From Pseudomonadota bacterium (GTDB taxonomy: Bacteria > Desulfobacterota > GWC2-55-46 > JADFVP01), in contig JADFVP010000243.1 in assembly GCA_015222595.1 (NCBI GenBank), positions 1 to 16,566 of the forward strand: a DNA stretch of 16,566 bases, given 5' to 3'. A program made the position numbers and the translations under genes. Positions 8,357 through 15,498 of the stretch are shown here, one piece after another. The notes beneath the pieces were generated by a model. It had not been told where the DNA came from. It searched no databases and saw only the letters and a program-made list of their open reading frames with translations. Within the stretch, counting starts at the first letter, position 1. Every line of letters starts with the position of its first letter.

Positions 8357-8458
8357 TTCTATTGAGAACTCACTTTTGAGCCCGTTCGAACCCTGCAACA
8401 GTAACTACTCAAACAACCACGTTGCCAAAAGAACCAACAACTTCAACCGGTTAGGCGA

Positions 8459-11400
8459 CTACCTGTGCCCTTCGGGCAGCTCATCCTCTTCGAGCAGGTT
8501 CACGTCGAGCGACAGAGAGTGAAGCTCTTTTAAGAGCACGGAGAAACTCTCGGGCAGCGTTGGTTCGAGGTTGTAGTTACCCGTGACGATCGACTCATAC
8601 ATCCTGGTTCTACCCGGAACATCGTCACTCTTAACGGTCAAGAACTCCTGAAGCGTATGCGCTGCGCCGTACGCCTCCATTGCCCAAACCTCCATCTCTC
8701 CGAGCCTCTGCCCGCCGAACTGCGCCTTACCGCCTAGCGGCTGCTGCGTAACGAGCGAGTACGGCCCGGTGCTTCTGGCATGAATCTTATCAGAGACAAG
8801 ATGATGGAGCTTCATTATATACATGATACCGACGGTTACGTCCTGGTCGAACGCCTCCCCGGTCTTACCGTCAAAGAGCTTGGTCTTGCCCGTGGTCGGA
8901 AGCCCGGCAAGCTTAAGCGCATCCTTGACATCCGCCTCCGTTGCTCCGTCGTAGACCGAGGTTGCAATGTTCATTCCGGCCGCGAGGCTTCCGCCTATAT
9001 CGTAGACCTCGTCGTCGGAGAGCGAATCGACAAACTTATTGAACTGGGGCGAACCGTAAGTCTTCTTCAGCCTGTCCCTGACGGAACTTACCCCTGCGTT
9101 CTGCTCCACGAGTTCGGCAACCTGCTCGCCAAGACAGCGCGAGGCCCAACCGATATGCGTCTCGAGTATCTGCCCTATATTCATTCTCGAAGGAACTCCG
9201 AGCGGGTTCAAGACTATATCGACGGGTGTGCCGTCCGGCAGATATGGCATATCCTCCTGCGGAAGTATTCTCGATATGACACCTTTGTTTCCGTGGCGTC
9301 CGGCCATCTTGTCGCCAACGGCTATCTTGCGCTTCATCGCAATATAGACCTTGACCATCTTGATGACGCCAGGAGGAAGTTCATCTCCGCGCAGCAACCT
9401 TCCAATCCTGTCGGTGCAGACGGACTTTATCATCTCCACCTGAGCGTCGAGCCTGGAAATCATCTCCTCGACGTTCTTCTCGGCCTTGTCATCCGCCGGC
9501 ACTATCTCTTTCCAGCGCGACCTCGGTATGGTGTCGAGCACCTCCGCCGTAATAGGCTTGCCTTTGCTGAGCAGCGTATTGTTCTTGCGGTCGGTTATGC
9601 GCACGCGAGAGTTCTTGTTGAGCAGTATCTTTCTTACCTTGGAGTAGACAGCCTCGCTTACGATCGCTATCTCGTCGTCGCGGTCCTTGTCTAGCTTCGC
9701 CCTCTCGTGCTCTTCAATGAATTTCGAGCGCTCGTCCTTCTCAGCACCCTTGCGCGAGAAGACCTTTGCATCTATGACAACACCCTCTATTCCCGGAGGA
9801 ACGCGGAGCGAGGTATCTTTTACGTCCTCGGCCTTCTCTCCGAAGATGGCCCGTAGGAGCTTCTCCTCAGGGGAGAGCTGGGTCTCGCCCTTAGGCGTGA
9901 TCTTGCCGACAAGCACGTCGCCCGGAGCAACATCGGCGCCGATTCTGATTATGCCGCTATCGTCGAGGTCCTTAAGGGCCTCCTCTCCGACGTTCGGTAT
10001 ATCGCGGGTTATCTCCTCTTTGCCGAGCTTGATGTCACGAGCTACCATCTCGAACTCCTCGATATGGACGGAGGTAAAGACGTCATCACGTAAAAGCCGC
10101 TCGGAGATAAGTATGGAGTCCTCAAAGTTGTAACCGCCCCACGGCATGAATGCGACCAACACGTTGGAACCGAGCGCAAGCTCGCCCTCGTCGGTGCTCG
10201 GCCCGTCGGCGATAACCTGCCCGGCGTCTACGGTGTCGCCCTTAAAGACGATAGGCTTCTGGTTGAGGCACGTATTCTGGTTGGAGCGTCTGAACTTCGT
10301 AAGGTTATAGATATCGATAGCGCCATTTGTGCTCTTGATGACTATACGCGTGGCATCGACGTTCTCAACCACTCCGCCATCTTTTGCAAGCACGGTAACC
10401 CCGGAGTCACGCGCCACAACACTCTCCATGCCTGTTCCTACAATCGGAGACTGCGTTCTGACGAGAGGCACGGCCTGACGCTGCATGTTTGAACCCATGA
10501 GCGCCCTGTTGGCGTCATCGTTCTCTAGAAACGGAATGAGAGAGGCCGCAACACTTACTAGCTGGTTCGGGGAGACGTCCATCAGCGTTACCTCTTCGGG
10601 CGGCGCCATAATGAACTCGCCGTTCTTGCGCGCGGAGATGAAGTCGTTTGTAAACTTCCCGTTCTTGTCGAGAGGCGCGTTGGCCTGAGCGATAACATGA
10701 TTTTCCTCATCGAGAGCCGAGAGGTACGTTATTTTGCTAGTTACCTTACCGTCCTTCGCCTGCCTGTACGGGGTCTCGATAAAGCCGAAGTCGTTTACCC
10801 TGGCATAAGTGGAAAGCGAGACTATGAGACCGATGTTCGGCCCTTCAGGCGTCTCGATTGGACAAATCCTGCCGTAATGCGTGGCATGAACGTCGCGAAC
10901 CTCGAAGCCTGCACGCTCACGCGTAAGTCCACCGGGGCCAAGCGCCGAGAGTCTGCGCTTGTGCGTGATCTCGGACAGAGGATTGGTCTGATCCATGAAC
11001 TGCGAGAGCTGAGAGGAGCCGAAGAACTCTTTTATTACGGCAGAGACCGGCTTCGGGTTGATGAGATCGTGCGGCATCAGGGTCTCTAGCTCGCCGAGGC
11101 TCATTCTCTCTTTAACGGCCCGCTCCATTCTGAGCAGTCCTATCCTGTACTGGTTCTCCAACAGTTCGCCGACGCTTCGTACGCGACGGTTTCCGAGATG
11201 GTCTATATCGTCTACCGAACCCTGACCGTTACGAAGACCTATAAGGTAATGGACGACCGCCAGGATGTCCTCTTTTCTGAGCGTGGTGACGTCGAGCGGA
11301 ACTTCGTCGAAACCGAGTTTACGGTTTATCTTGAGACGCCCGACCTTGGAGAGGTCGTACCGCTCGGAACTGAAGAAGAGGTCGCCGAAGAACTTGCGCG

Positions 11401-12619
11401 CCGTCTCTACAGTCGGTAAGTCTCCGGGCTTGAGCCTCTTGTATATCTCTATGATGGCGTTCATAGTAACGTTGGTAATGGAATCGTTCGGATGCTGCTT
11501 TCTGTAGTCGTTGGTAGCCTTGGTATCGTCAGCGCCGACCTTGTCGTTAAGAAGCGTGTTCCTGAAGTACGAACCCATAGCCTCTATCAGCAGGAGCTTG
11601 AAGCCGGTTATGCCGCGCAACGATATCTCGTCGAGGTTGTCGCGCGTAAGTTCCTGGTTGCACTCAAGGAGAACCTCTCCTGTCTTCGGATCGACGATAT
11701 CCTTGGAGGCGATCCTTCCGACCACCTCTTCGACATCAACGTCTATGTACTCTATTCCGGCCTCTACTATCTTTCTGATAGCAAGGCGGGTGAACTTTCT
11801 ATCCTTCTTGACGATAACCGTGCCCGAAGAGTCCTTTATATCGCGGCTCGCCCTCTGCCCGACTAAGTACTCCGGCTCGACGCTCTTAAGTATCTTGGAG
11901 CCGTCAAGAAGTATCTCTTCGCTCGGATAGAAGTGGTTTATCATCTCTTCAACAGAGTACCCGAGCGCCTTTAACAGTATGGTTGCGGGCATCTTGCGCC
12001 GCTTGTCTATGCGGACGTAGAGAAGGTCTTTCTGGTCGAACTCGAAATCGAGCCACGAGCCGTGGTACGGAATTACGCGCGCGGTGTAGAGCACCTTGCC
12101 GGTAAATGTCTTCGACTTCTCGTACTCGAAGAAGACGCCCGGAGAACGGTGGAGCTGAGAGACAATAACGCGCTCCGTGCCGTTGATGATGAAGGAGCCG
12201 TTGTTGGTCATTAGCGGAATCTCGCCAAAGTAGACCTCCTGCTCCTTGATGTCGCGTATTGACTGCACGCCGGTGTCGAGGTCTTTGTCCCACATGATGA
12301 GCCGAACAAGTATCTTGATCGGCGCAGCATAGGTCATGCCCTTCTGGTGGCACTCTTCGATCGTGTACTTCGGCTCAAGGAGCGTATACTTCACGAACTC
12401 CAGAGAGGCGTTTCCGCTAAAGCCGGTGATCGGGAAAGCGCTGTTGAAGACCGCCTGAAGACCGGTCTCGTCTCTGCTTCCGTCCTTAATGCCGGTCTGC
12501 AAAAACTGTACGAAGGATTCCTTCTGGACCTCAATCAGGTTCGGCATATCAACGACCTTTGTGATCCTTGAGTAACCCTTCCTGAGTATCACTGATTTTG
12601 ATGAAAGACTGGAGGCCAT
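8459..12619 (-). CDS. rpoB: DNA-directed RNA polymerase, beta subunit
   Basis: RpoB forms one pincer of the polymerase and most of the rifampicin pocket. The protein has 1386 residues, somewhat longer than E. coli RpoB. The rifampicin region is at about 534-564, with Gln540, Asp543, His553 and Ser558 matching the E. coli residues 513, 516, 526 and 531, so no classic resistance change is present; E. coli Asn518 is Thr545 here. The conserved ICPIETPEGPNIGLI follows, and VGDKMAGRHGNKG, with the lysines that contact the nucleotide end, lies in the C-terminal third. The C-terminal clamp region (GGKAQFGGQRLGEMEVWA) is complete. Start is the ATG at 12617-12619, with AAGGAG at 12628-12633, 8 bases ahead. 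It follows rplL after 398 bases that hold an attenuator-like hairpin, and precedes rpoC. Confidence 0.98.
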   Translation of the reverse strand: MASSLSSKSVILRKGYSRITKVVDMPNLIEVQKESFVQFLQTGIKDGSRDETGLQAVFNSAFPITGFSGNASLEFVKYTLLEPKYTIEECHQKGMTYAAPIKILVRLIMWDKDLDTGVQSIRDIKEQEVYFGEIPLMTNNGSFIINGTERVIVSQLHRSPGVFFEYEKSKTFTGKVLYTARVIPYHGSWLDFEFDQKDLLYVRIDKRRKMPATILLKALGYSVEEMINHFYPSEEILLDGSKILKSVEPEYLVGQRASRDIKDSSGTVIVKKDRKFTRLAIRKIVEAGIEYIDVDVEEVVGRIASKDIVDPKTGEVLLECNQELTRDNLDEISLRGITGFKLLLIEAMGSYFRNTLLNDKVGADDTKATNDYRKQHPNDSITNVTMNAIIEIYKRLKPGDLPTVETARKFFGDLFFSSERYDLSKVGRLKINRKLGFDEVPLDVTTLRKEDILAVVHYLIGLRNGQGSVDDIDHLGNRRVRSVGELLENQYRIGLLRMERAVKERMSLGELETLMPHDLINPKPVSAVIKEFFGSSQLSQFMDQTNPLSEITHKRRLSALGPGGLTRERAGFEVRDVHATHYGRICPIETPEGPNIGLIVSLSTYARVNDFGFIETPYRQAKDGKVTSKITYLSALDEENHVIAQANAPLDKNGKFTNDFISARKNGEFIMAPPEEVTLMDVSPNQLVSVAASLIPFLENDDANRALMGSNMQRQAVPLVRTQSPIVGTGMESVVARDSGVTVLAKDGGVVENVDATRIVIKSTNGAIDIYNLTKFRRSNQNTCLNQKPIVFKGDTVDAGQVIADGPSTDEGELALGSNVLVAFMPWGGYNFEDSILISERLLRDDVFTSVHIEEFEMVARDIKLGKEEITRDIPNVGEEALKDLDDSGIIRIGADVAPGDVLVGKITPKGETQLSPEEKLLRAIFGEKAEDVKDTSLRVPPGIEGVVIDAKVFSRKGAEKDERSKFIEEHERAKLDKDRDDEIAIVSEAVYSKVRKILLNKNSRVRITDRKNNTLLSKGKPITAEVLDTIPRSRWKEIVPADDKAEKNVEEMISRLDAQVEMIKSVCTDRIGRLLRGDELPPGVIKMVKVYIAMKRKIAVGDKMAGRHGNKGVISRILPQEDMPYLPDGTPVDIVLNPLGVPSRMNIGQILETHIGWASRCLGEQVAELVEQNAGVSSVRDRLKKTYGSPQFNKFVDSLSDDEVYDIGGSLAAGMNIATSVYDGATEADVKDALKLAGLPTTGKTKLFDGKTGEAFDQDVTVGIMYIMKLHHLVSDKIHARSTGPYSLVTQQPLGGKAQFGGQRLGEMEVWAMEAYGAAHTLQEFLTVKSDDVPGRTRMYESIVTGNYNLEPTLPESFSVLLKELHSLSLDVNLLEEDELPEGHR

Positions 12620-12656
12620 CTAACAAGCTCCTTAATTAAAACCACCAACGACTTCA

Positions 12657-12677
12657 CCCGCAGGACTGTCCTGCGGG
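12657..12677. repeat. Perfect 10-bp palindrome upstream of rpoB
   Basis: CCCGCAGGAC and GTCCTGCGGG flank a single central base. As RNA it would be an 8-bp GC-rich stem with a 5-base loop, 38 bases ahead of the rpoB ATG. No T-tract follows on the minus strand, so it is not an intrinsic terminator. It could be an RNase III or regulatory hairpin in the rpoBC leader, or an operator. Confidence 0.7.
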
Positions 12678-12786
12678 CCGAGACCGCTGAAATTAAGTTG
12701 TGCTGCAATAAATAAGAGAAAAGAACATTTTATGAAACCCGGTAGTAAAAAGAATGCGGGACGTCCTGTATGTATGACAATCTGTT

Positions 12787-12815
12787 AATCTAGTTGCCTG
12801 CCTGTATGGTGACAA
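12787..12815 (-). promoter_or_regulatory. Candidate internal promoter for rpoBC
   Basis: The minus strand has TTGTCA (5 of 6) at 12810-12815, a 17-base spacer and TAGATT (4 of 6) at 12787-12792. It lies downstream of the rplL attenuator, where an extra promoter would make sense. The match is moderate and could be chance. Confidence 0.35.
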
Positions 12816-12864
12816 TAACGTCCCGGCGGGTCGGCAGTCATAATGTGGAGCCGCACTACAATGC

Positions 12865-12882
12865 CACCGCATCTGAGCGGTG
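12865..12882 (-). other. Small hairpin in the rplL-rpoB gap
   Basis: A 6-bp inverted repeat CACCGC / GCGGTG with a 6-base loop. It overlaps the start of one of the two 17-base near-repeats (12879-12895 and 12904-12920). No T-tract follows; function unknown. Confidence 0.45.
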
Positions 12883-12970
12883 TATATGTCTACTAGCATG
12901 CCTGGTGCGTATGTCTACTGAATCCGGGCGGTCTATTTAGCCAACATATCTGCCCGGCTATTGTGAAGAA

Positions 12971-13014
12971 TAAAAATATTTCCTTCTGCCCTGCTGTACG
13001 CAGGGCAGAAGGAA
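12971..13014 (-). terminator. Attenuator or intrinsic terminator after rplL
   Basis: A perfect 14-bp inverted repeat spans 12980-13014 with a 7-base loop; the stem holds the GC-rich CTGCCCTG / CAGGGCAG. On the minus strand it is followed by ATATTTTTATTC. It begins 4 bases past the rplL stop. Many bacteria have an attenuator here that lowers rpoBC expression relative to rplJL; that role is inferred from position. Confidence 0.85.
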
Positions 13015-13018
13015 TAGA

Positions 13019-13399
13019 CTACTTAACCTCTACCTCAGCGCCTACAGCTTCGAGCTGGGCCTTGATCTTCGCGGATTCGTCCTTGTCTACGCCCTCTTTA
13101 AGCGGACCAGGTGCGCCTTCGACGAGCTCTTTGGCCTCTTTGAGTCCGAGTCCGGTTACGGCGCGAACCTCTTTGATGACCTTGATCTTCTCGGAACCGA
13201 AGCTCTTGAGAATAACGTCAAACTCGGTCTTCTCTTCAGCTGCTCCGCCGCCTGCTGCCGGGGCTGCTGCCGCTGCCGCTGCAGGAGCCGCTGCGGATAC
13301 GCCGAACTTCTCTTCAAGCTCTTTTACGAGTTCTGCCATATCGAGAACGGACATGGTCTCGAGAAATTTGATTACATCTTCTTTGGTAGTTCCAGCCAT
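13019..13399 (-). CDS. rplL: 50S ribosomal protein L7/L12
   Basis: L7/L12 dimers form the flexible ribosomal stalk that recruits and activates the translational GTPases, including the EF-G and EF-Tu encoded downstream. The protein has 126 residues. The N-terminal dimerisation and L10-binding helices span about 1-35, an Ala/Gly/Pro-rich hinge about 36-54, and the C-terminal factor-binding domain about 55-126, with the typical VIKEVRAVTGLGLKEAKELVE. Start is the ATG at 13397-13399 with GAGGAG 7 bases ahead. It follows rplJ by 114 bases and is followed at once by a strong hairpin, consistent with L10 and L12 being made from a shared message at a higher level than the polymerase genes. Confidence 0.98.
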   Translation of the reverse strand: MAGTTKEDVIKFLETMSVLDMAELVKELEEKFGVSAAAPAAAAAAAPAAGGGAAEEKTEFDVILKSFGSEKIKVIKEVRAVTGLGLKEAKELVEGAPGPLKEGVDKDESAKIKAQLEAVGAEVEVK

Positions 13400-13513
13400 T
13401 TTGCTTCTCCTCTTCGTTAGTTACTTTATTCTAAAGTGATCTGTTATATTCTAATTCCTAAAAAACTCTGCGAGCGAAACCGCCGCATGAAACCGTACGA
13501 AAGGGTGTGCCGT

Positions 13514-14038
13514 TTAAGCGGCGCTCTCTTTCGAGTCGCGAATTGCGCTGAGCGTGTAGACCAGTGCGCGTGGAACTCCGCTGAGCACGTTGACGAAACC
13601 GGAAGCCGGTGCGTTCATCGAGCCAATTATCTTGGCCAGCATAACGTCCTTGCTCGGCAGTTCGGCCAGCGCTTTTATCTCGTTCAAGTTGAGCATGTCG
13701 TCACCGATGACGCCGGCTCTAAGCTTGAGCTTAGGCTGCTCCTTTGCGAACTCAACAAGCTTCTTGGCAGCAGTTGCGGCATCTTCGTAACCAAAAACAA
13801 GAGCTACGGGCCCGACAAGGTGCTCTTTGAAACCCGCACAGCCGGTACCTTCTATGGCACGGTTGGCTAGCGTGTTGCGAACGACCCTGAAGTCTATGTC
13901 GGCCTCGCGAAGGTCTTTACGGAAAGCGTCCATCTCAACAGCCGTGATACCCTGGTACTCGGTAACAAAGGCCGCTTTTGCTCTGCCGACGGAATCGCGA
14001 AGCTCATCGATTAGTTGTGCTTTCTCTGTCCGTTCCAA
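13514..14038 (-). CDS. rplJ: 50S ribosomal protein L10
   Basis: L10 anchors the L7/L12 dimers to 23S rRNA at the stalk base and, with L12, represses its own mRNA. The protein has 174 residues. The N-terminal rRNA-binding domain includes AAFVTEYQGITAVEMDAFR and the conserved RVVRNTLANRA around residues 51-61; the C-terminal helix region that binds L12 follows. The start is a TTG at 14036-14038: GGAG within a G-rich run (14047-14054) lies 8 bases ahead, and no ATG or GTG near it gives the family N-terminus. The gene sits 275 bases after rplA, behind an L10 leader structure, and 114 bases before rplL. Confidence 0.97.
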   Translation of the reverse strand: MERTEKAQLIDELRDSVGRAKAAFVTEYQGITAVEMDAFRKDLREADIDFRVVRNTLANRAIEGTGCAGFKEHLVGPVALVFGYEDAATAAKKLVEFAKEQPKLKLRAGVIGDDMLNLNEIKALAELPSKDVMLAKIIGSMNAPASGFVNVLSGVPRALVYTLSAIRDSKESAA

Positions 14039-14046
14039 ACTATTTT

Positions 14047-14054
14047 CTCCCCCC
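14047..14054 (-). promoter_or_regulatory. Shine-Dalgarno of rplJ (decides a TTG start)
   Basis: The minus strand reads GGGGGGAG; its GGAG ends 8 bases before the TTG at 14036-14038. No alternative in-frame ATG lies nearby, so initiation at TTG is the best reading. Confidence 0.7.
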
Positions 14055-14176
14055 TCTCTGTCTCTTTCGTTTTACTGGCAAAGACAGCGGGAATAAGATA
14101 CATAAGCCGACGCTGTGTTGCTTACCGGCTGCGGCTCTCGCCACGCGCCCAGCGCCTTCTTCTATATTTGTGTCCC

Positions 14177-14229
14177 GGTCTCGGCAGGGTTTTTGGTGTT
14201 ACGCCTTGTGGCCCCTGCGGTCTCTGACC
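14177..14229 (-). ncRNA. Ribosomal protein L10 leader (cis-regulatory RNA), core stem
   Basis: On the minus strand an outer stem GGTC / GACC (14226-14229 and 14177-14180) encloses an internal loop with AGAGA/CGA and an inner stem GCAGGG-type pairing to CCCTGC (14213-14218 and 14184-14189). The strand motifs AGACCGCAGG and CCTGCCGAGACC are the hallmark of the L10 leader that L10-L12 binds to control rplJL. Further short hairpins follow before rplJ, including a 5-bp stem with a GAGA loop at 14131-14144. The limits are approximate; only the core is given. Confidence 0.75.
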
Positions 14230-14270
14230 ATCGTTATAAGTCTCGTTTTTTTACTCTATAACTGCAACAG

Positions 14271-14287
14271 AAGGGCTTCCCGCCCTT
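14271..14287 (-). other. Hairpin just after rplA
   Basis: A 6-bp stem AAGGGC / GCCCTT with a 5-base loop, 27 bases past the rplA stop (toward lower coordinates from 14314). No T-tract follows directly, so it may be a processing or stability hairpin rather than a terminator. Confidence 0.4.
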
Positions 14288-14313
14288 ACTGCGTACTGCT
14301 CTTAATTTGGCCC

Positions 14314-15009
14314 CTACTTGTAGGACTTCTTGATCTCTACAACATCGAGCTTTATCGACGGGCCCATTGTGGTCGAAACGAAGAGGCTCTTTAAATACGT
14401 GCCCTTGCTCGCTGCAGGCTTAGCCTTGCTAACCGCTTCTAAAAGTGTGGAGAAGTTCTCTTTTAGCTTGCCGGTTCCGAAGGAGACCTTGCCTATCGGC
14501 ACATGGATGTTGCCGACCTTGTCTACCCTGTACTCGACCTTACCGGCCTTTAGCTCTTCAACGGCCTTCTTTACCTCGAAGGTAACGGTGCCAAGTTTCG
14601 GGTTCGGCATCAGGCCTCTTGGACCAAGCACCTTACCGAGCTTGCCGACCTCGACCATCATGTCGGGCGTGGCCACAGCGCTGTCAAAACCAGTCCAGCC
14701 CTTCTTTATCTTCTCTACCAGCTCTTCACTTCCGGCGAACTCGGCTCCGGCTTCTAAAGCCTCGGCCTCCTTCTCTTCCTTGCAAAAGACCAGTACGCGT
14801 ACCTTCTTGCCAGTACCGTTGGGCAGCACTACCGTGCCCCTGACCATCTGCTCGGCCTGCCTGGGGTCAACGCCCAGACGTCCAGTTACCTCTACGGTCT
14901 CATCGAACCTTGCGACACCGAGCGTAGGGATAAGTTCAAAAGCCTCGTCTACGCTGTAGATGCGGTCCGTCTCAATCTTCTCTGCTGCCGCGCTATACTT
15001 CTTACCCAT
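14314..15009 (-). CDS. rplA: 50S ribosomal protein L1
   Basis: L1 forms the mobile stalk by the ribosomal E site, binds 23S rRNA helices 76-78, and in many bacteria represses the rplK-rplA message. The protein has 231 residues, close to the E. coli length. The two-domain fold is visible, with the signature LGPRGLMPNPKLGTVT near residues 127-142 and the C-terminal STTMGPSIKLD. Start is the ATG at 15007-15009, 6 bases after the rplK stop; its GAGGGG ribosome site overlaps the last rplK codons, so the two are likely translationally coupled. Confidence 0.98.
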   Translation of the reverse strand: MGKKYSAAAEKIETDRIYSVDEAFELIPTLGVARFDETVEVTGRLGVDPRQAEQMVRGTVVLPNGTGKKVRVLVFCKEEKEAEALEAGAEFAGSEELVEKIKKGWTGFDSAVATPDMMVEVGKLGKVLGPRGLMPNPKLGTVTFEVKKAVEELKAGKVEYRVDKVGNIHVPIGKVSFGTGKLKENFSTLLEAVSKAKPAASKGTYLKSLFVSTTMGPSIKLDVVEIKKSYK

Positions 15010-15015
15010 CGTCTG

Positions 15016-15441
15016 TTACCCCTCTACTGTAATGCCCATACTTCTTGCAGTACCGGCAATAGTCTTCATCGCGGCCTCAAGGCTGCCTGCTGAAAGGTCC
15101 GGCGTCTTGAGCTTCGCTATCTCTTCTACCTGCTTGCTTGTCACCTTGCCGACCTTCTCCTTATTAGGCTCCTTGGAGCCCTTGGCTATTCCCGCAGCTT
15201 TCAAAAGAAGCACAGGGGCCGGAGGGGTCTTGGTTATGAACGAGAACGACCTGTCGGCATAGACCGTAATAACTACCGGTATGACGGTGTCGCCGTCCTT
15301 CTGCGTCTTGGCGTTGAAGGCCTTGCAGAAGTCCATTATGTTTACGCCGTGCTGTCCGAGCGCAGGGCCTATTGGCGGGCTTGGGTTTGCCTTGCCTGCC
15401 GCGATCTGTAGCTTTATGAGCCCTATAACTTTCTTAGCCAT
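15016..15441 (-). CDS. rplK: 50S ribosomal protein L11
   Basis: L11 binds the GTPase-associated centre of 23S rRNA, supports factor binding and is needed for RelA-dependent stringent response and thiostrepton action in other bacteria. The protein has 141 residues, the usual length. It starts MAKKVIGLIKLQI, has the conserved NPSPPIGPALGQHGVNIMDFCKAFN around 20-44 and ends in the rRNA-binding domain with GTARSMGITVEG. The frame is open 14 codons further upstream, but these lack family resemblance. The ATG at 15439-15441 follows AAAGG by 10 bases. It lies 73 bases after nusG and 6 bases before rplA. Confidence 0.98.
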   Translation of the reverse strand: MAKKVIGLIKLQIAAGKANPSPPIGPALGQHGVNIMDFCKAFNAKTQKDGDTVIPVVITVYADRSFSFITKTPPAPVLLLKAAGIAKGSKEPNKEKVGKVTSKQVEEIAKLKTPDLSAGSLEAAMKTIAGTARSMGITVEG

Positions 15442-15452
15442 CTTTTCAGTAC

Positions 15453-15498
15453 CTTTCTGTACGACGTATTTATCGTGCCGCACTCTCGCGGCACTCGC
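15453..15498 (-). promoter_or_regulatory. Possible L1-binding leader hairpin upstream of rplK
   Basis: A perfect 7-bp stem GTGCCGC / GCGGCAC with a 6-base loop lies at 15475-15494. On the minus strand it is flanked by GCGA before and GATAAATACG-TCGT after, so that GCGA and TCGT can pair and leave an asymmetric internal loop. This resembles the 23S rRNA site for L1, where a stem is followed by GGTGAAATA-CC. L1 represses rplKA from such a leader in E. coli. The resemblance is by eye and imperfect. Confidence 0.4.

Larger units (their letters stand above)
7962..8458 (-). other. Long rpoB-rpoC intergenic region without a gene
   Basis: This 497-base stretch between the rpoB stop and the rpoC start is long for a pair that is usually separated by few bases. 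No open frame in it has a ribosome site or family resemblance. It holds the rpoC Shine-Dalgarno, a 7-bp stem hairpin at 8018-8034, two diverged copies of a 33-34 base repeat (8061-8093 and 8118-8151), and two identical-core palindromes at 8322-8335 and 8343-8356. A stretch on the minus strand at 8234-8239 reads TTGACG but lacks a matching -10 box. It may be an untranslated RNA segment with processing or attenuation sites. Confidence 0.7.
12620..13018 (-). other. rplL-rpoB intergenic region without a gene
   Basis: This stretch of about 0.4 kb separates the ribosomal stalk genes from the polymerase genes. In transcription order it holds a strong terminator-like hairpin next to the rplL stop, two 17-base near-repeats, a small hairpin (12865-12882), a pair of direct repeats with a candidate promoter (12787-12815), a perfect 10-bp palindrome (12657-12677) and the rpoB ribosome site. 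An open frame of 68 codons on the minus strand (12693-12899) has no Shine-Dalgarno and no recognisable product, so I do not call it. Confidence 0.75.

Noticed and set aside
8381..8396. GGGTTCGAACGGG on the minus strand, like a tRNA T-arm
   Set aside because: No matching T-stem, acceptor stem or anticodon arm around it, so not a tRNA or clear tRNA remnant.
8780..9694. Plus-strand open frame of 304 codons opposite rpoB
   Set aside because: Antisense to the conserved C-terminal part of rpoB; composition follows reversed rpoB codons and no family is recognisable.
12693..12899. Minus-strand open frame of 68 codons in the rplL-rpoB gap
   Set aside because: No Shine-Dalgarno before the ATG, no domain, and it runs across the repeats and the candidate promoter.
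13400..13513. T6 tract after a GC-rich stretch in the rplJ-rplL gap as a terminator
   Set aside because: The preceding bases form only a 3-4 bp stem, too weak to call a terminator.
14233..14261. TATAAC with TTATAG at 17 bases upstream of rplJ
   Set aside because: The -35 match is poor and the predicted start would fall inside the outer stem of the L10 leader.
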